From JADHUC01 sp964617665 (GTDB lineage Bacteria; Planctomycetota; Planctomycetia; Pirellulales; Pirellulaceae): 14,447 nt of DNA. Where the stretch lies: assembly GCA_964617665.1 (NCBI GenBank), contig CAZUAH010000347.1, positions 1 through 14,447 of the forward strand, in the 5' to 3' direction. A model generated the notes under the pieces. It was not told where the DNA came from and searched no databases. It was given only the letters and a program-made list of their open reading frames with translations. A program made the position numbers and the translations under genes. Positions 6,843 through 13,880 of the stretch are shown here, piece after piece. Each line of letters begins with the position of its first letter. Positions within the stretch are counted from its first letter, which is position 1.

Positions 6843-7271
6843 CTATTCTTTTCCCTGACGCAGCAGCTTATTTTGCCAATTCTGTTTCGCCTCGTCTTGC
6901 AGTTGCTGAAAGATGTCATTGCCGAATTTCCGCCTGATCTCCGCCCTCATCGTATCATTCCAAGCTGACACTTCCTGCTGGAGTGCTTTGGACAAGCCAG
7001 GCGTACTGATCACCTCGCTCTCGACTCCGCACCTTTCACGAAGCAGAGCGGCATACTCGTTGTGGCCGGGTGGACTGGGGAGTGGCGGATACTCCTTGAG
7101 TTTCAATTTGCCGTCTGCGATCGCTGCTTTCGCCTCTCGGATGCCCTTCTCTCGTGCGGATTGAAGGTCGCTTTCCGATCTCGCCGACTGCCCTGACGTA
7201 TCACAGCCAACCAGAAACGCGATCGTCAGTATACAAGCCAGCGGCAACCAGTTCCCACACGTGCTGTCCAT
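6843..7271 (-). CDS. Putative lipoprotein of unknown function
   Basis: A 142-residue protein with a type II signal peptide: a hydrophobic stretch (LPLACILTIAFL) and lipobox LVGC with the lipidated Cys at residue 23, followed by Asp. The mature part is hydrophilic and largely helical, rich in Glu, Lys and Arg, with a Pro-rich stretch EYPPLPSPPGHNEY. I recognise no domain. ATG 7271 has GGAGG 7 bases upstream. It is the first gene of the operon with the sialidase-like and deformylase-like genes, and a divergent control region separates it from the propeller gene. The Asp after the Cys is the inner-membrane retention signal in Escherichia coli; whether that rule holds in planctomycetes is unknown. 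Confidence 0.82.
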   Translation of the reverse strand: MDSTCGNWLPLACILTIAFLVGCDTSGQSARSESDLQSAREKGIREAKAAIADGKLKLKEYPPLPSPPGHNEYAALLRERCGVESEVISTPGLSKALQQEVSAWNDTMRAEIRRKFGNDIFQQLQDEAKQNWQNKLLRQGKE

Positions 7272-7303
7272 GGCACAACCTCCGCTCTGACTAGATGGAA
7301 TTC

Positions 7304-7332
7304 ACACAGTCCGATTTACACAGTATTCGGAC
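7304..7332 (-). promoter_or_regulatory. Dyad and direct repeat upstream of the lipoprotein operon
   Basis: GTCCGA (7309-7314) and TCGGAC (7327-7332) form a 6-bp inverted repeat with a 12-base spacer. ACACAGT occurs twice, at 7304-7310 and 7318-7324, 14 bases apart. On the minus strand a TACAAT box (about 7336-7341) lies just upstream and could be a -10 element for the lipoprotein operon, but I see no good -35. A regulator-binding site is inferred and not shown. Confidence 0.3.
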
Positions 7333-7438
7333 GCATTGTACCATACCTGAAAGTCCGGATGTGCCCTGCCGAGTTGCCCAGCATTCTCTGGGCGTTCCAA
7401 AGGGGTATTCTTGTCGCCGCTCACAGGCCCGCCGACTC

Positions 7439-7460
7439 AAGTGACCTGGATAGGTCACTT
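7439..7460. promoter_or_regulatory. Perfect 9+9 bp palindrome upstream of the propeller gene
   Basis: AAGTGACCT (7439-7447) and AGGTCACTT (7452-7460) are exact reverse complements around GGAT. The symmetric, AT-edged arms look like a binding site for a dimeric regulator such as a GntR, TetR or MarR type; it could instead be an RNA hairpin in the leader. It ends 48 bases before ATG 7509, which fits control of the propeller gene, and it also lies between divergent transcription units. I see no second copy in the window. Confidence 0.5.
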
Positions 7461-7508
7461 CCACACTCCCACGAACTGAACCACCACAGAAGATACAAGG
7501 CGAAATTG

Positions 7509-10500
7509 ATGAGTTTCACGCTCTCTAGATTCCATACTCGAGTGTTTGGTGTTCTTCTCGCAATTGCGACCGCTGCGAATGCGTGGGCTGGCGATTGGCC
7601 CATGTGGCGATACGACGCAGGACATACGGCTGCCTCGCCTCATGAGCTGCCGGAAGAACTACATCTTCAGTGGATTCGGACGTATTCACCGCGCGAACCG
7701 GTCTGGGACAATCCCCTGAACCGCGACATGATGAGGTTCGACCGGGTTTTCGAACCGGTGATTGCTGATGGGAAGATGTTCCTGAGTTTCAATGACGCGG
7801 ACAGAGTCGTGGCTCTCGATGTCCAAGATGCATCGGAGATCTGGACATTCTATGCCGAGGGTCCCGTGCGTTTCTCGCCCGTGGTGTACGAGGATGCTGT
7901 ACTGTTCTCTAGCGACGACGGTTACCTGTACTGTGTCGGAGCGGCCGACGGCGAGTTGCGTTGGCGATTTCGTGGCGGGCCCTCGGAACGGAAAGCCCTC
8001 GGAAACCGCCGTGTGATCTCTTCCTGGCCAGCTCGCGGCGGTCCGGTCCTTGCGGATGGCACCGTCTACTTTGCCGCCAGCATCTGGCCGTTCATGGGGA
8101 CCTTCATCTATGCACTGGACGCCAAGACAGGCGAGGTCCAATGGCTGAATGACAACACGAGCGCCGAATTCCGCAAGCAGCCGCACAGCGCGCCTTCATT
8201 TGCCGGCGTTGCGCCGCAGGGACAACTTGCCGTATCTGGCGACTTGCTTCTCGTGCCCGGCGGACGATCGTTGCCAGCGGCGTTCGATCGTGAATCGGGC
8301 GATTTGAAGTTCTTTGATTTCGGCGGCAAAGGCCAAGGGGGAGCGTTCGTGGCAGCCGACGATCATCGAGCCTTCGTCCATACGCGGTCTCGTGGCACTA
8401 TGGCTCTGAATCTTCCTGGTGGTGGCAAGGCCAGCTTTCAAGTCAACGAACCAGTCCTGGCCTCAGAAACGCTCTACACCGCCAAGGCGTCGCAAGGGAC
8501 GGGGACGCCACCAAGAATCGAGGCCTACGACCGCAACAACAAACTGATCTGGCACATCGAAGCCGATGGGACCGGCGACTTGATCATGGCCGGCAGCAGA
8601 CTCTATGCCGCAGGCTCGCAGACGCTCTCGGCAATCGAACTGCCTGGGGAAAATGACGCGGCAAGTGTGGCTTGGTCCATTCCTGTGGATGGGGAAGTGC
8701 TGCGATTGGTCGCGGCCTCGGACAGGCTATTCGCAGTCACGCTAGATGGAAAGATCATGGCATTTGGGGACGGAAACACCGAGCCTCGGATTGTCGAACA
8801 ACAGTCGCAAACGCCGCAGCCCACCCGCAAAGCGACCCAGGACGCAAAGACGCTGCTAGAGACGACCGGCGAGAGGGAAGGATACGCGCTCTGGTTCGGC
8901 GTGGACGACGCCACGCTTCTGGAGGCCGTTGCTGCCGCCTCGGAATTGCACATTGTGGCCATCGATCCCGACGTGCAGAAGATCAATCGCGTTCGCCGCC
9001 AATTGGACCAAGTTGGGCTGCTCGGCAAACGAATTGCGTTACACGTGGGCACGCCCGACAGTTTCATGGCACCGCCGTACATTGCCAATCTGGTCGTCGT
9101 TGGACAATCGATGGCGCAGAAGCTGGTCGATCCGCTACAGCTTCGCCTGGTCTATGAATCAGTACGACCCTACGGAGGCAAACTCTGGGTCCGGACGGGC
9201 ATGCAGCCTGCGGGTTCGTTCGCTGAACGGATTGCGGTCGCCGAGTTGCCGAAGTCCAAGCTTACTGCCGTTGACGGGGCTGTGATGATCTCTCGCAAGG
9301 GCTCATTACCTGGATCGGCAAATTGGACCCACGCTTACGGAGACGTTGCCAACACGGTCAAGTCGAACGACAGCCGTGTCAAGCTGCCGCTGGGGCTGTT
9401 GTGGTTTGGTGGTAACTCGAATCAAGATATGTTGCCTAGGCATGGGCACGGTCCCAGCGAGCAGGTTGTCGGCGGCAGACTGTTTATCGAGGGGATAAAT
9501 AGTCTGAGCGCCAGGGACGTCTACACGGGCCGAGTTCTCTGGAAACGCGACTTTCCGGATCTGGGTACATTTCAAATCTACTACGACGAGAGCTATGCGG
9601 ACACGCCGCTCAGCACAGCTTATACCCAACTCCACATTCCTGGAGCCAATGCGCGGGGGACCAACTATGTGGCCACCGACGAAGGCGTGTACGTGGTCAT
9701 ACGCGATCGTTGCTTGCTGCTGGATGCTGCCAGTGGTCAGACCCTTCGCCAGTTCATATTGCCCGCTAAAGGGAATGGCGAATCACCGTCTTGGGGATAC
9801 GTCGGCGCATATCAAGATCTGCTTCTCGCGGGTGTCGGCTTCGGCAATTACTCGGAGCGTCTCGGGTACGAATACAAATCCCAAAAGAAAAGAGGCCTCG
9901 CATGGGGACCGGATCGTTCCGGCAGCCTGGCGTTGTTGGCCTTCGATCGCCGATCTGGCAAAGTGCTTTGGGAGGTCAAGGCGAATCACAGCTTTCTTCA
10001 CAACGGCATCGTCGCTGGCGGTGGACGGGTCTATTTGCTGGACAAGTTGCCGAAACGCGTCGAGGAGCAGATTCAGCGTCGCGGTGCTGAAGACGCGGCG
10101 GCCTGCCGACTACTGGCGGTCGACGCTCAAACAGGAAAGACCATTTGGACCAGCGATAACGATACATTCGGCACTTGGTTGAGCTATTCGGCCGAGCACG
10201 ACGTATTGCTTCAAGCCGGAGCCGCCGCCTCCGACCGCAGCCTGGACGAAGTAGGAAAGGGAATGGCCGTTTATCGAGCCGCAGACGGAACCGTGCTGTG
10301 GAGAAACGACGAAATCTCGTACGCGGGTCCCTGTATCTTGCACGGAGATAGCCTGATTACGAACACCACCAGTTATCGCGAGAGTAAAGGTGCGTATAAC
10401 CTGCTGGACGGCTCGCCCGTTACCATTAAGGACCCCGTCACCGGCGAGCCAATCCGATGGAACTTCCTGCGGACCTACGGATGCAACACGGCCGTCGCGA

Positions 10501-11324
10501 GCGAGAACCTCCTGACGTTTCGATCCGGAGCGGCTGGATTCTACGATCTGGCCAACCATGGCGGCACGGGTAACCTGGGCGGCTTCAAATCTGGGTGCAC
10601 CTCCAACTTGATCGTCGCTAACGGCGTTCTGAATGCACCCGACTACACGCGAACTTGCACATGTGGCTACCAAAATCAAACATCGCTGGCGTTGGTGCCG
10701 ATGCCGGAGAATGAAGTCTGGGCCTACAACTTGCTTGGACGTTCCATCGAGGATTCGCTGCCTGTAAGTCGCGTTGGCATCAATCTCGGAGCACCGGGGG
10801 ATCGCTTGTCGGACAACGGTACGCTGTGGGTGAATTACCCTCCAGACAGTGGCTCGTCGCCCAAGGTTGCTATCAAGCTAGAGGGCGATCCCAAGTGGTT
10901 TCGGAATCACAGTAGTCGCGTCTCCGGTGGAGACCTACGCTGGGTGGCGGCATCGGGAGCTGAAGGGATACAGAATCTGATGGTCCGTCTCGCGCCGCAA
11001 AAGCCCGAATCGGCAGCAGGTTCGGCGACATCAACACGCCGCTTCACTGTGAACCTGAATTTTGTGGAGCCAAACGAGGGAACGAAGACCGGCGACCGAG
11101 TCTTCGACGTTGCCATCCAAGACAAGAAGATACTGCAAGGCTTTGACATCGTTGCCGAAGCGGAAGGATCGCTCATAGCCGTCGCGCGGACATTGAAAGA
11201 CATACCCGCTAATGAAGTGATGGAGATTGCGTTCACACCACGCACGGACCAGCAGCCTATCCTCTGTGGCATCGAGATCATCGAACAGAAGCAGCCGAGC
11301 CAAGGCGACGAGCGTGACGAGTAG
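7509..11324 (+). CDS. Giant exported PQQ-type beta-propeller with internal Rossmann/methyltransferase-like domain and malectin-like tail
   Basis: A 1,271-residue protein. The signal peptide (FGVLLAIATAANAWA) is followed by GDWPMWRYDAGHTAAS, the usual opening of PQQ/BamB-like propellers. The first propeller (about 20-440) has repeats such as VVALDVQDASEIWTF and LYCVGAADGELRWRF. Residues about 445-600 interrupt it with a Rossmann-like segment, GYALWFGVDD (458-467) then ELHIVAIDPDVQKINRVRRQ, resembling SAM-methyltransferase motifs I and II. A second propeller (about 600-1170) follows, with conserved Cys992, Cys1030, Cys1050 and Cys1052 (TCTCGYQNQTSLAL). The C-terminus (about 1173-1265, FTVNLNFVEPNEGTKTGDRVFDV) is malectin-like, a carbohydrate-binding fold. 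The function is unknown; surface glycan or redox roles are guesses. ATG 7509 is chosen because it begins the signal peptide and has AAGG 8 bases upstream. The open frame extends 50 codons further, but that part is not protein-like. Confidence 0.88.
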   Translation: MSFTLSRFHTRVFGVLLAIATAANAWAGDWPMWRYDAGHTAASPHELPEELHLQWIRTYSPREPVWDNPLNRDMMRFDRVFEPVIADGKMFLSFNDADRVVALDVQDASEIWTFYAEGPVRFSPVVYEDAVLFSSDDGYLYCVGAADGELRWRFRGGPSERKALGNRRVISSWPARGGPVLADGTVYFAASIWPFMGTFIYALDAKTGEVQWLNDNTSAEFRKQPHSAPSFAGVAPQGQLAVSGDLLLVPGGRSLPAAFDRESGDLKFFDFGGKGQGGAFVAADDHRAFVHTRSRGTMALNLPGGGKASFQVNEPVLASETLYTAKASQGTGTPPRIEAYDRNNKLIWHIEADGTGDLIMAGSRLYAAGSQTLSAIELPGENDAASVAWSIPVDGEVLRLVAASDRLFAVTLDGKIMAFGDGNTEPRIVEQQSQTPQPTRKATQDAKTLLETTGEREGYALWFGVDDATLLEAVAAASELHIVAIDPDVQKINRVRRQLDQVGLLGKRIALHVGTPDSFMAPPYIANLVVVGQSMAQKLVDPLQLRLVYESVRPYGGKLWVRTGMQPAGSFAERIAVAELPKSKLTAVDGAVMISRKGSLPGSANWTHAYGDVANTVKSNDSRVKLPLGLLWFGGNSNQDMLPRHGHGPSEQVVGGRLFIEGINSLSARDVYTGRVLWKRDFPDLGTFQIYYDESYADTPLSTAYTQLHIPGANARGTNYVATDEGVYVVIRDRCLLLDAASGQTLRQFILPAKGNGESPSWGYVGAYQDLLLAGVGFGNYSERLGYEYKSQKKRGLAWGPDRSGSLALLAFDRRSGKVLWEVKANHSFLHNGIVAGGGRVYLLDKLPKRVEEQIQRRGAEDAAACRLLAVDAQTGKTIWTSDNDTFGTWLSYSAEHDVLLQAGAAASDRSLDEVGKGMAVYRAADGTVLWRNDEISYAGPCILHGDSLITNTTSYRESKGAYNLLDGSPVTIKDPVTGEPIRWNFLRTYGCNTAVASENLLTFRSGAAGFYDLANHGGTGNLGGFKSGCTSNLIVANGVLNAPDYTRTCTCGYQNQTSLALVPMPENEVWAYNLLGRSIEDSLPVSRVGINLGAPGDRLSDNGTLWVNYPPDSGSSPKVAIKLEGDPKWFRNHSSRVSGGDLRWVAASGAEGIQNLMVRLAPQKPESAAGSATSTRRFTVNLNFVEPNEGTKTGDRVFDVAIQDKKILQGFDIVAEAEGSLIAVARTLKDIPANEVMEIAFTPRTDQQPILCGIEIIEQKQPSQGDERDE

Positions 11325-11399
11325 CCTCGCCATGTATCCCCTGCCAACGCCAAAGGCCAAGCCGAATGGGCAGTAACTGCGTCGCAGCGGAACTGATAA

Positions 11400-11747
11400 T
11401 CATTCGCTGTCGCGATCGAAATGCGGCAACGGATCGGGGAGCGCGAGTGATACCTCGACCAGCCCACGGTATTCGCCATTTTCGTACCAAGGGGCCTGGT
11501 AGATCAACTTCTTCACTCCGTCCTTCTGGACTGTGTAAGCGTTAACTTGCCCGGATGCCAGCATATCGTGGACTTTGCTACGCGAGGGCTCAGGATGGCA
11601 ATCCAGCAGGTTGGTGCCAATCAGAGCGTGGCCTCCGTCCTTCGCAAACGTCTTCGCTGCACCGTCGTTCATCTCCAGAATGACCCCATCGGCGTCACAA
11701 ACGGTGATATCGCCGGGGAACTCTTTCGCCCAAGCATTGTCTGGCAT
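11400..11747 (-). CDS. Stand-alone PAS-domain protein
   Basis: A 115-residue cytoplasmic protein that is almost entirely one PAS domain. The early strand DITVCDADGVILEMNDGAA, the helix AKTFAKDGGHALIGTNLLDC and the late strands KKLIYQAPWYENGEYRGLVE match the PAS core, closest by eye to the PAS module found at the end of DUF438 proteins. Such domains sense small ligands, redox state or light. No kinase, cyclase or DNA-binding output domain is attached, so it probably acts through a partner or binds a cofactor alone. Cys17 and the CH pair in LLDCHPEP could matter for metal or heme, which is untested. ATG 11747 has AAGGAT upstream at about 10 bases. It is convergent with the propeller gene (75-base gap) and divergent from the CopZ-like gene. 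Confidence 0.8.
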   Translation of the reverse strand: MPDNAWAKEFPGDITVCDADGVILEMNDGAAKTFAKDGGHALIGTNLLDCHPEPSRSKVHDMLASGQVNAYTVQKDGVKKLIYQAPWYENGEYRGLVEVSLALPDPLPHFDRDSE

Positions 11748-11960
11748 GACGTGCTGATCCTTCCCATTCGCGCTAAGACAACTCCTCCCTCAGTGACACC
11801 AGCCTGATGCCGAAGGTCCGGCGCCGGTGTTTCCACCCTTCCACGGGCCGCTCATTTCTTTTACTCGTTTTTCTGTCGCACTGAAAGCCCACGCCTGCTG
11901 GGTGCGATCGAGATTCGCTGAAGCTCTGCTTTGGGCCTAGGGCCGCTGCGTGCCTGCGGT

Positions 11961-11979
11961 CCCGGACAACGTGTCCGGG
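11961..11979. repeat. Strong 8-bp hairpin in the PAS/CopZ divergent region
   Basis: CCCGGACA (11961-11968), loop ACG, TGTCCGGG (11972-11979) is a perfect inverted repeat. It lies just upstream of the -35 box proposed for the CopZ-like gene and between two divergent genes, so a terminator role is unlikely. It could be an operator or a cruciform-forming repeat. No U-run follows on either strand. The rest of the divergent region (11748-12043) also has a CCGGCGCCGG palindrome at 11818-11827 and no supported gene. Confidence 0.35.
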
Positions 11980-11982
11980 TAG

Positions 11983-12011
11983 TTGTCGTGGATGACTGTA
12001 TACACTGTAAT
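11983..12011 (+). promoter_or_regulatory. Sigma-70-type promoter of the CopZ-like gene with embedded repeat
   Basis: TTGTCG (11983-11988) and TGTAAT (12006-12011) are separated by 17 bases and match the -35/-10 consensus at four and five positions. They put the transcript start near 12018, about 26 bases before the TTG start codon, with GGAG (12030-12033) between. Within and across the -10 region lie an 8-bp palindrome TGTATACA (11997-12004) and a tandem repeat ACTGTATAC/ACTGTAATAC (11995-12013). TACA/TGTA half-sites are the recognition elements of the BlaI/MecI/CopY repressor family, so repression by such a regulator is plausible but inferred. Confidence 0.5.
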
Positions 12012-12043
12012 ACTAAGCCTCGCGTGGCCGGAGTGACAGCGCC

Positions 12044-12499
12044 TTGAATAAAGCCTTCGTCCGAGAACCTGATCGCACAGACGACTACTGCCCTCGGTGC
12101 GGATCGCAGGGGGAGCAGGTGGGAGCCGGCGTGTTGAGGTTCTACTTGACCGAAGAACAGAGCAGCATTCTGGCTGAACCAGCCAACTTCTGTCCGTCTC
12201 CACAGTGTGTCGTGGCGTATTTCGACGGCTTTGAACGCTTTGTCCTAGCGACGGATCTTTCCCGGCCCGTCTACCCCAAAGATCCAACTGCCCCAGTCTG
12301 CGCGTGCTTCGGATTGACCCGTCAAGATATCGAGCAGGACGTGGACGAAGGCGGCGTTGCTCGCACCAGGGCAGCGGTGGAGAAAGCCAAGTCGCCAGCC
12401 GCCCGGTGCACCCAGATGGCTGCCAATGGTCGGCCGTGTGTTGCCTACGTCCAGAAATACTTCATGGAGTATCGCAACAAACGAGGCGGCAGTGGATAA
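12044..12499 (+). CDS. CopZ-like zinc and [2Fe-2S] protein
   Basis: A 151-residue protein resembling the N-terminal part of Archaeoglobus CopZ-type metallochaperones. Cys16-x2-Cys19 and Cys50-x4-Cys55 form the zinc-binding module (CPRCG ... FCPSPQC, then VAYF). Cys86-x-Cys88 (VCACFGLTRQDIE) with Cys122 and Cys132 (RCTQMAANGRPC) matches the BFD-like [2Fe-2S] module. The usual C-terminal heavy-metal-associated (HMA) domain is absent. In this family the Fe-S cluster is thought to reduce or help hand over copper, or mercury in mer-linked homologues; no copper ATPase or mer gene is visible here. TTG 12044 is chosen because no ATG or GTG exists between the upstream in-frame stop at 12014 and the conserved region, and GGAG lies 10 bases upstream. 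It is divergent from the PAS gene. Confidence 0.85.
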   Translation: MNKAFVREPDRTDDYCPRCGSQGEQVGAGVLRFYLTEEQSSILAEPANFCPSPQCVVAYFDGFERFVLATDLSRPVYPKDPTAPVCACFGLTRQDIEQDVDEGGVARTRAAVEKAKSPAARCTQMAANGRPCVAYVQKYFMEYRNKRGGSG

Positions 12500-12813
12500 T
12501 CAACGTGCGCCAGAATAGTACGTTCGCAGGACCGGAGACCTCGACGACAAAACGGATCACGAAGATGCCGTTGAACTCATCACGAACACGACGTGGCCGA
12601 GTCGGCGTTGATTGAGGCCCGTGAAAGCCCACAAGGGAGTTGATCTGAATGATGTTCAGCAAACGTTGCGTCGGGACTGAGTGGCAGATGGACCGACATT
12701 TTCCGAGGCGCTGACATTGTGCGTCCCGAACGATCACGGAAACGTTGTCCTGATCAGACCTGACCAAGATGTGATGGTGGTTGGGAGGATGTACTGACGA
12801 AGGGCAAGACGAC
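12500..12813. other. Intergenic stretch before the methyltransferase, no supported gene
   Basis: I see no convincing gene. A 21-codon ORF starting ATG ATG at 12649 has AGGGAG upstream but no protein-like features. An acidic open stretch around 12525-12615 (LDDKTDHEDAVELITNT) lacks a start codon. No strong hairpin or clear promoter was found. It may carry the methyltransferase promoter, since the CopZ-like gene is far enough away for independent transcription. Confidence 0.4.
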
Positions 12814-13605
12814 ATGACGATGGACGTTCGTGCCTACAACAGGCGAGTATGGGACAAGTTGGTCGAAGACGGTGATCGCTGGACCATCCCGGTTTCCAGT
12901 GACGCCATCCAACGTGCAAGAAGGGGTGATTGGCAAATCGTCCTGACACCGACGAAGCCCGTCCCCAGGACATGGTTTCCCGATTTGCCGGGGACGACGG
13001 TTCTATGCCTTGCTTCCGGTGGAGGACAGCAAGGCCCGATACTGGCCGCCGCCGGGGCTGAGGTGACGGTCGTGGATGCATCCCCTCGCCAGCTTCAGCA
13101 GGATCGGTTGGTTGCCGAAAGAGACGGGCTGACGCTAACGACCGTGGAAGGCGACATGGCGGACCTGTCCATGTTTGCTGATGCGTCCTTCGACTTGATC
13201 GTTCATCCTTGCTCGAACTGTTTCGTGCCGGATATTCGTCCGGTCTGGCGAGAGTGTTTTCGTGTCCTGCGTACAAGCGGAATCCTGCTGGCCGGGTTCA
13301 CCAACCCCGTCCGCTACATCTTCGATTACGAGCACATGGAAAGTGGCAGCTTGGACGTTCGCCACTCTATCCCTTACTCCGACCTGACGGATCTGGACGA
13401 AGCCGACCGGCAACGCATGATCTTGGGCAAAGGCCAGCCATTGGATTTCGGGCACACACTGGCGGACCAGATCGGCGGCCAACTCGATGCAGGGTTCGTG
13501 ATTACCCGTTTCTACGAGGACCAATACGACGAAGGCGAGTCCGACCTGCTTTCCAAGTACCTGCCGACGTTTATCGCGACCAGGGCCGTGAAGTCCGTGA
13601 AATGA
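12814..13605 (+). CDS. Class I SAM-dependent methyltransferase, substrate unknown
   Basis: A 263-residue protein of a widespread but uncharacterised methyltransferase family. The N-terminal part has VWDKLVEDGDRWTIPVS and the linker LTPTKPVPRTWFP. SAM-binding motif I is VLCLASGGGQQGPILA (63-78), followed by the acidic end of strand 2 (VTVVDAS, D88). GDMADLSMF (113-121) and FDLIVHPCSNCFVPD (126-140) complete the nucleotide-binding core, and the family-typical ending DQIGGQLDAGFVITRFYED (218-236) is present. The protein is full length. The target could be a small molecule or a metalloid; nothing in the sequence decides. ATG 12814 is preferred over a TTG at 12781 because homologous sequence begins near residue 5; GAAGG lies 10 bases upstream. 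It is a likely single-gene unit, convergent with the next gene. Confidence 0.88.
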   Translation: MTMDVRAYNRRVWDKLVEDGDRWTIPVSSDAIQRARRGDWQIVLTPTKPVPRTWFPDLPGTTVLCLASGGGQQGPILAAAGAEVTVVDASPRQLQQDRLVAERDGLTLTTVEGDMADLSMFADASFDLIVHPCSNCFVPDIRPVWRECFRVLRTSGILLAGFTNPVRYIFDYEHMESGSLDVRHSIPYSDLTDLDEADRQRMILGKGQPLDFGHTLADQIGGQLDAGFVITRFYEDQYDEGESDLLSKYLPTFIATRAVKSVK

Positions 13606-13765
13606 AGGAACACATTCGTACGGTGAAGTGGTAGTGTGCTCATCCACAGGACTGATTCGTTCGGCCAACGGGTTCGCACGCCCGACGCCGACGGACCACG
13701 CGTCAAGTCTCCCGGACATGCGTAAACAGCATTGTCACTTCCCTGACCTTCACGGGCAACGGCGT

Positions 13766-13785
13766 ATTCGCCATGGATGGCGAAT
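13766..13785. terminator. Inverted repeat between convergent genes
   Basis: ATTCGCCAT (13766-13774) and ATGGCGAAT (13777-13785) are perfect reverse complements around GG, giving a 7-bp stem with a 6-base loop. It lies in the 275-base gap between the ends of the plus-strand methyltransferase and the minus-strand zinc-ribbon gene, where a bidirectional terminator would be expected. No U-run follows in either direction, so the call is tentative. Nothing else was supported in this gap. Confidence 0.35.
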
Positions 13786-13880
13786 CTCTGCGGGAGTGCG
13801 TTGGGCGCTATATCTAGCCGTTCCACGCGTTTTCGCATCAAGTCTGCACTGCACGTGCTCGAAATCCGGTGACGGGGCAA

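Noticed and set aside
7359..7508. 50-codon N-terminal extension of the propeller protein
   Set aside because: It would bury the signal peptide, contains the 9+9 bp palindrome and has no ribosome binding site; ATG 7509 fits better.
11937..12287. 116-codon minus-strand open frame
   Set aside because: It is antisense to the CopZ-like gene and its promoter; Arg/Ser-rich with no domain.
12525..12615. Acidic open stretch that might be a decayed gene
   Set aside because: It has no start codon, a nearby upstream stop, and no family I could name.
12649..12714. 21-codon ORF with a Shine-Dalgarno-like AGGGAG
   Set aside because: The peptide has no helix, signal or motif, and the match is easily due to chance.
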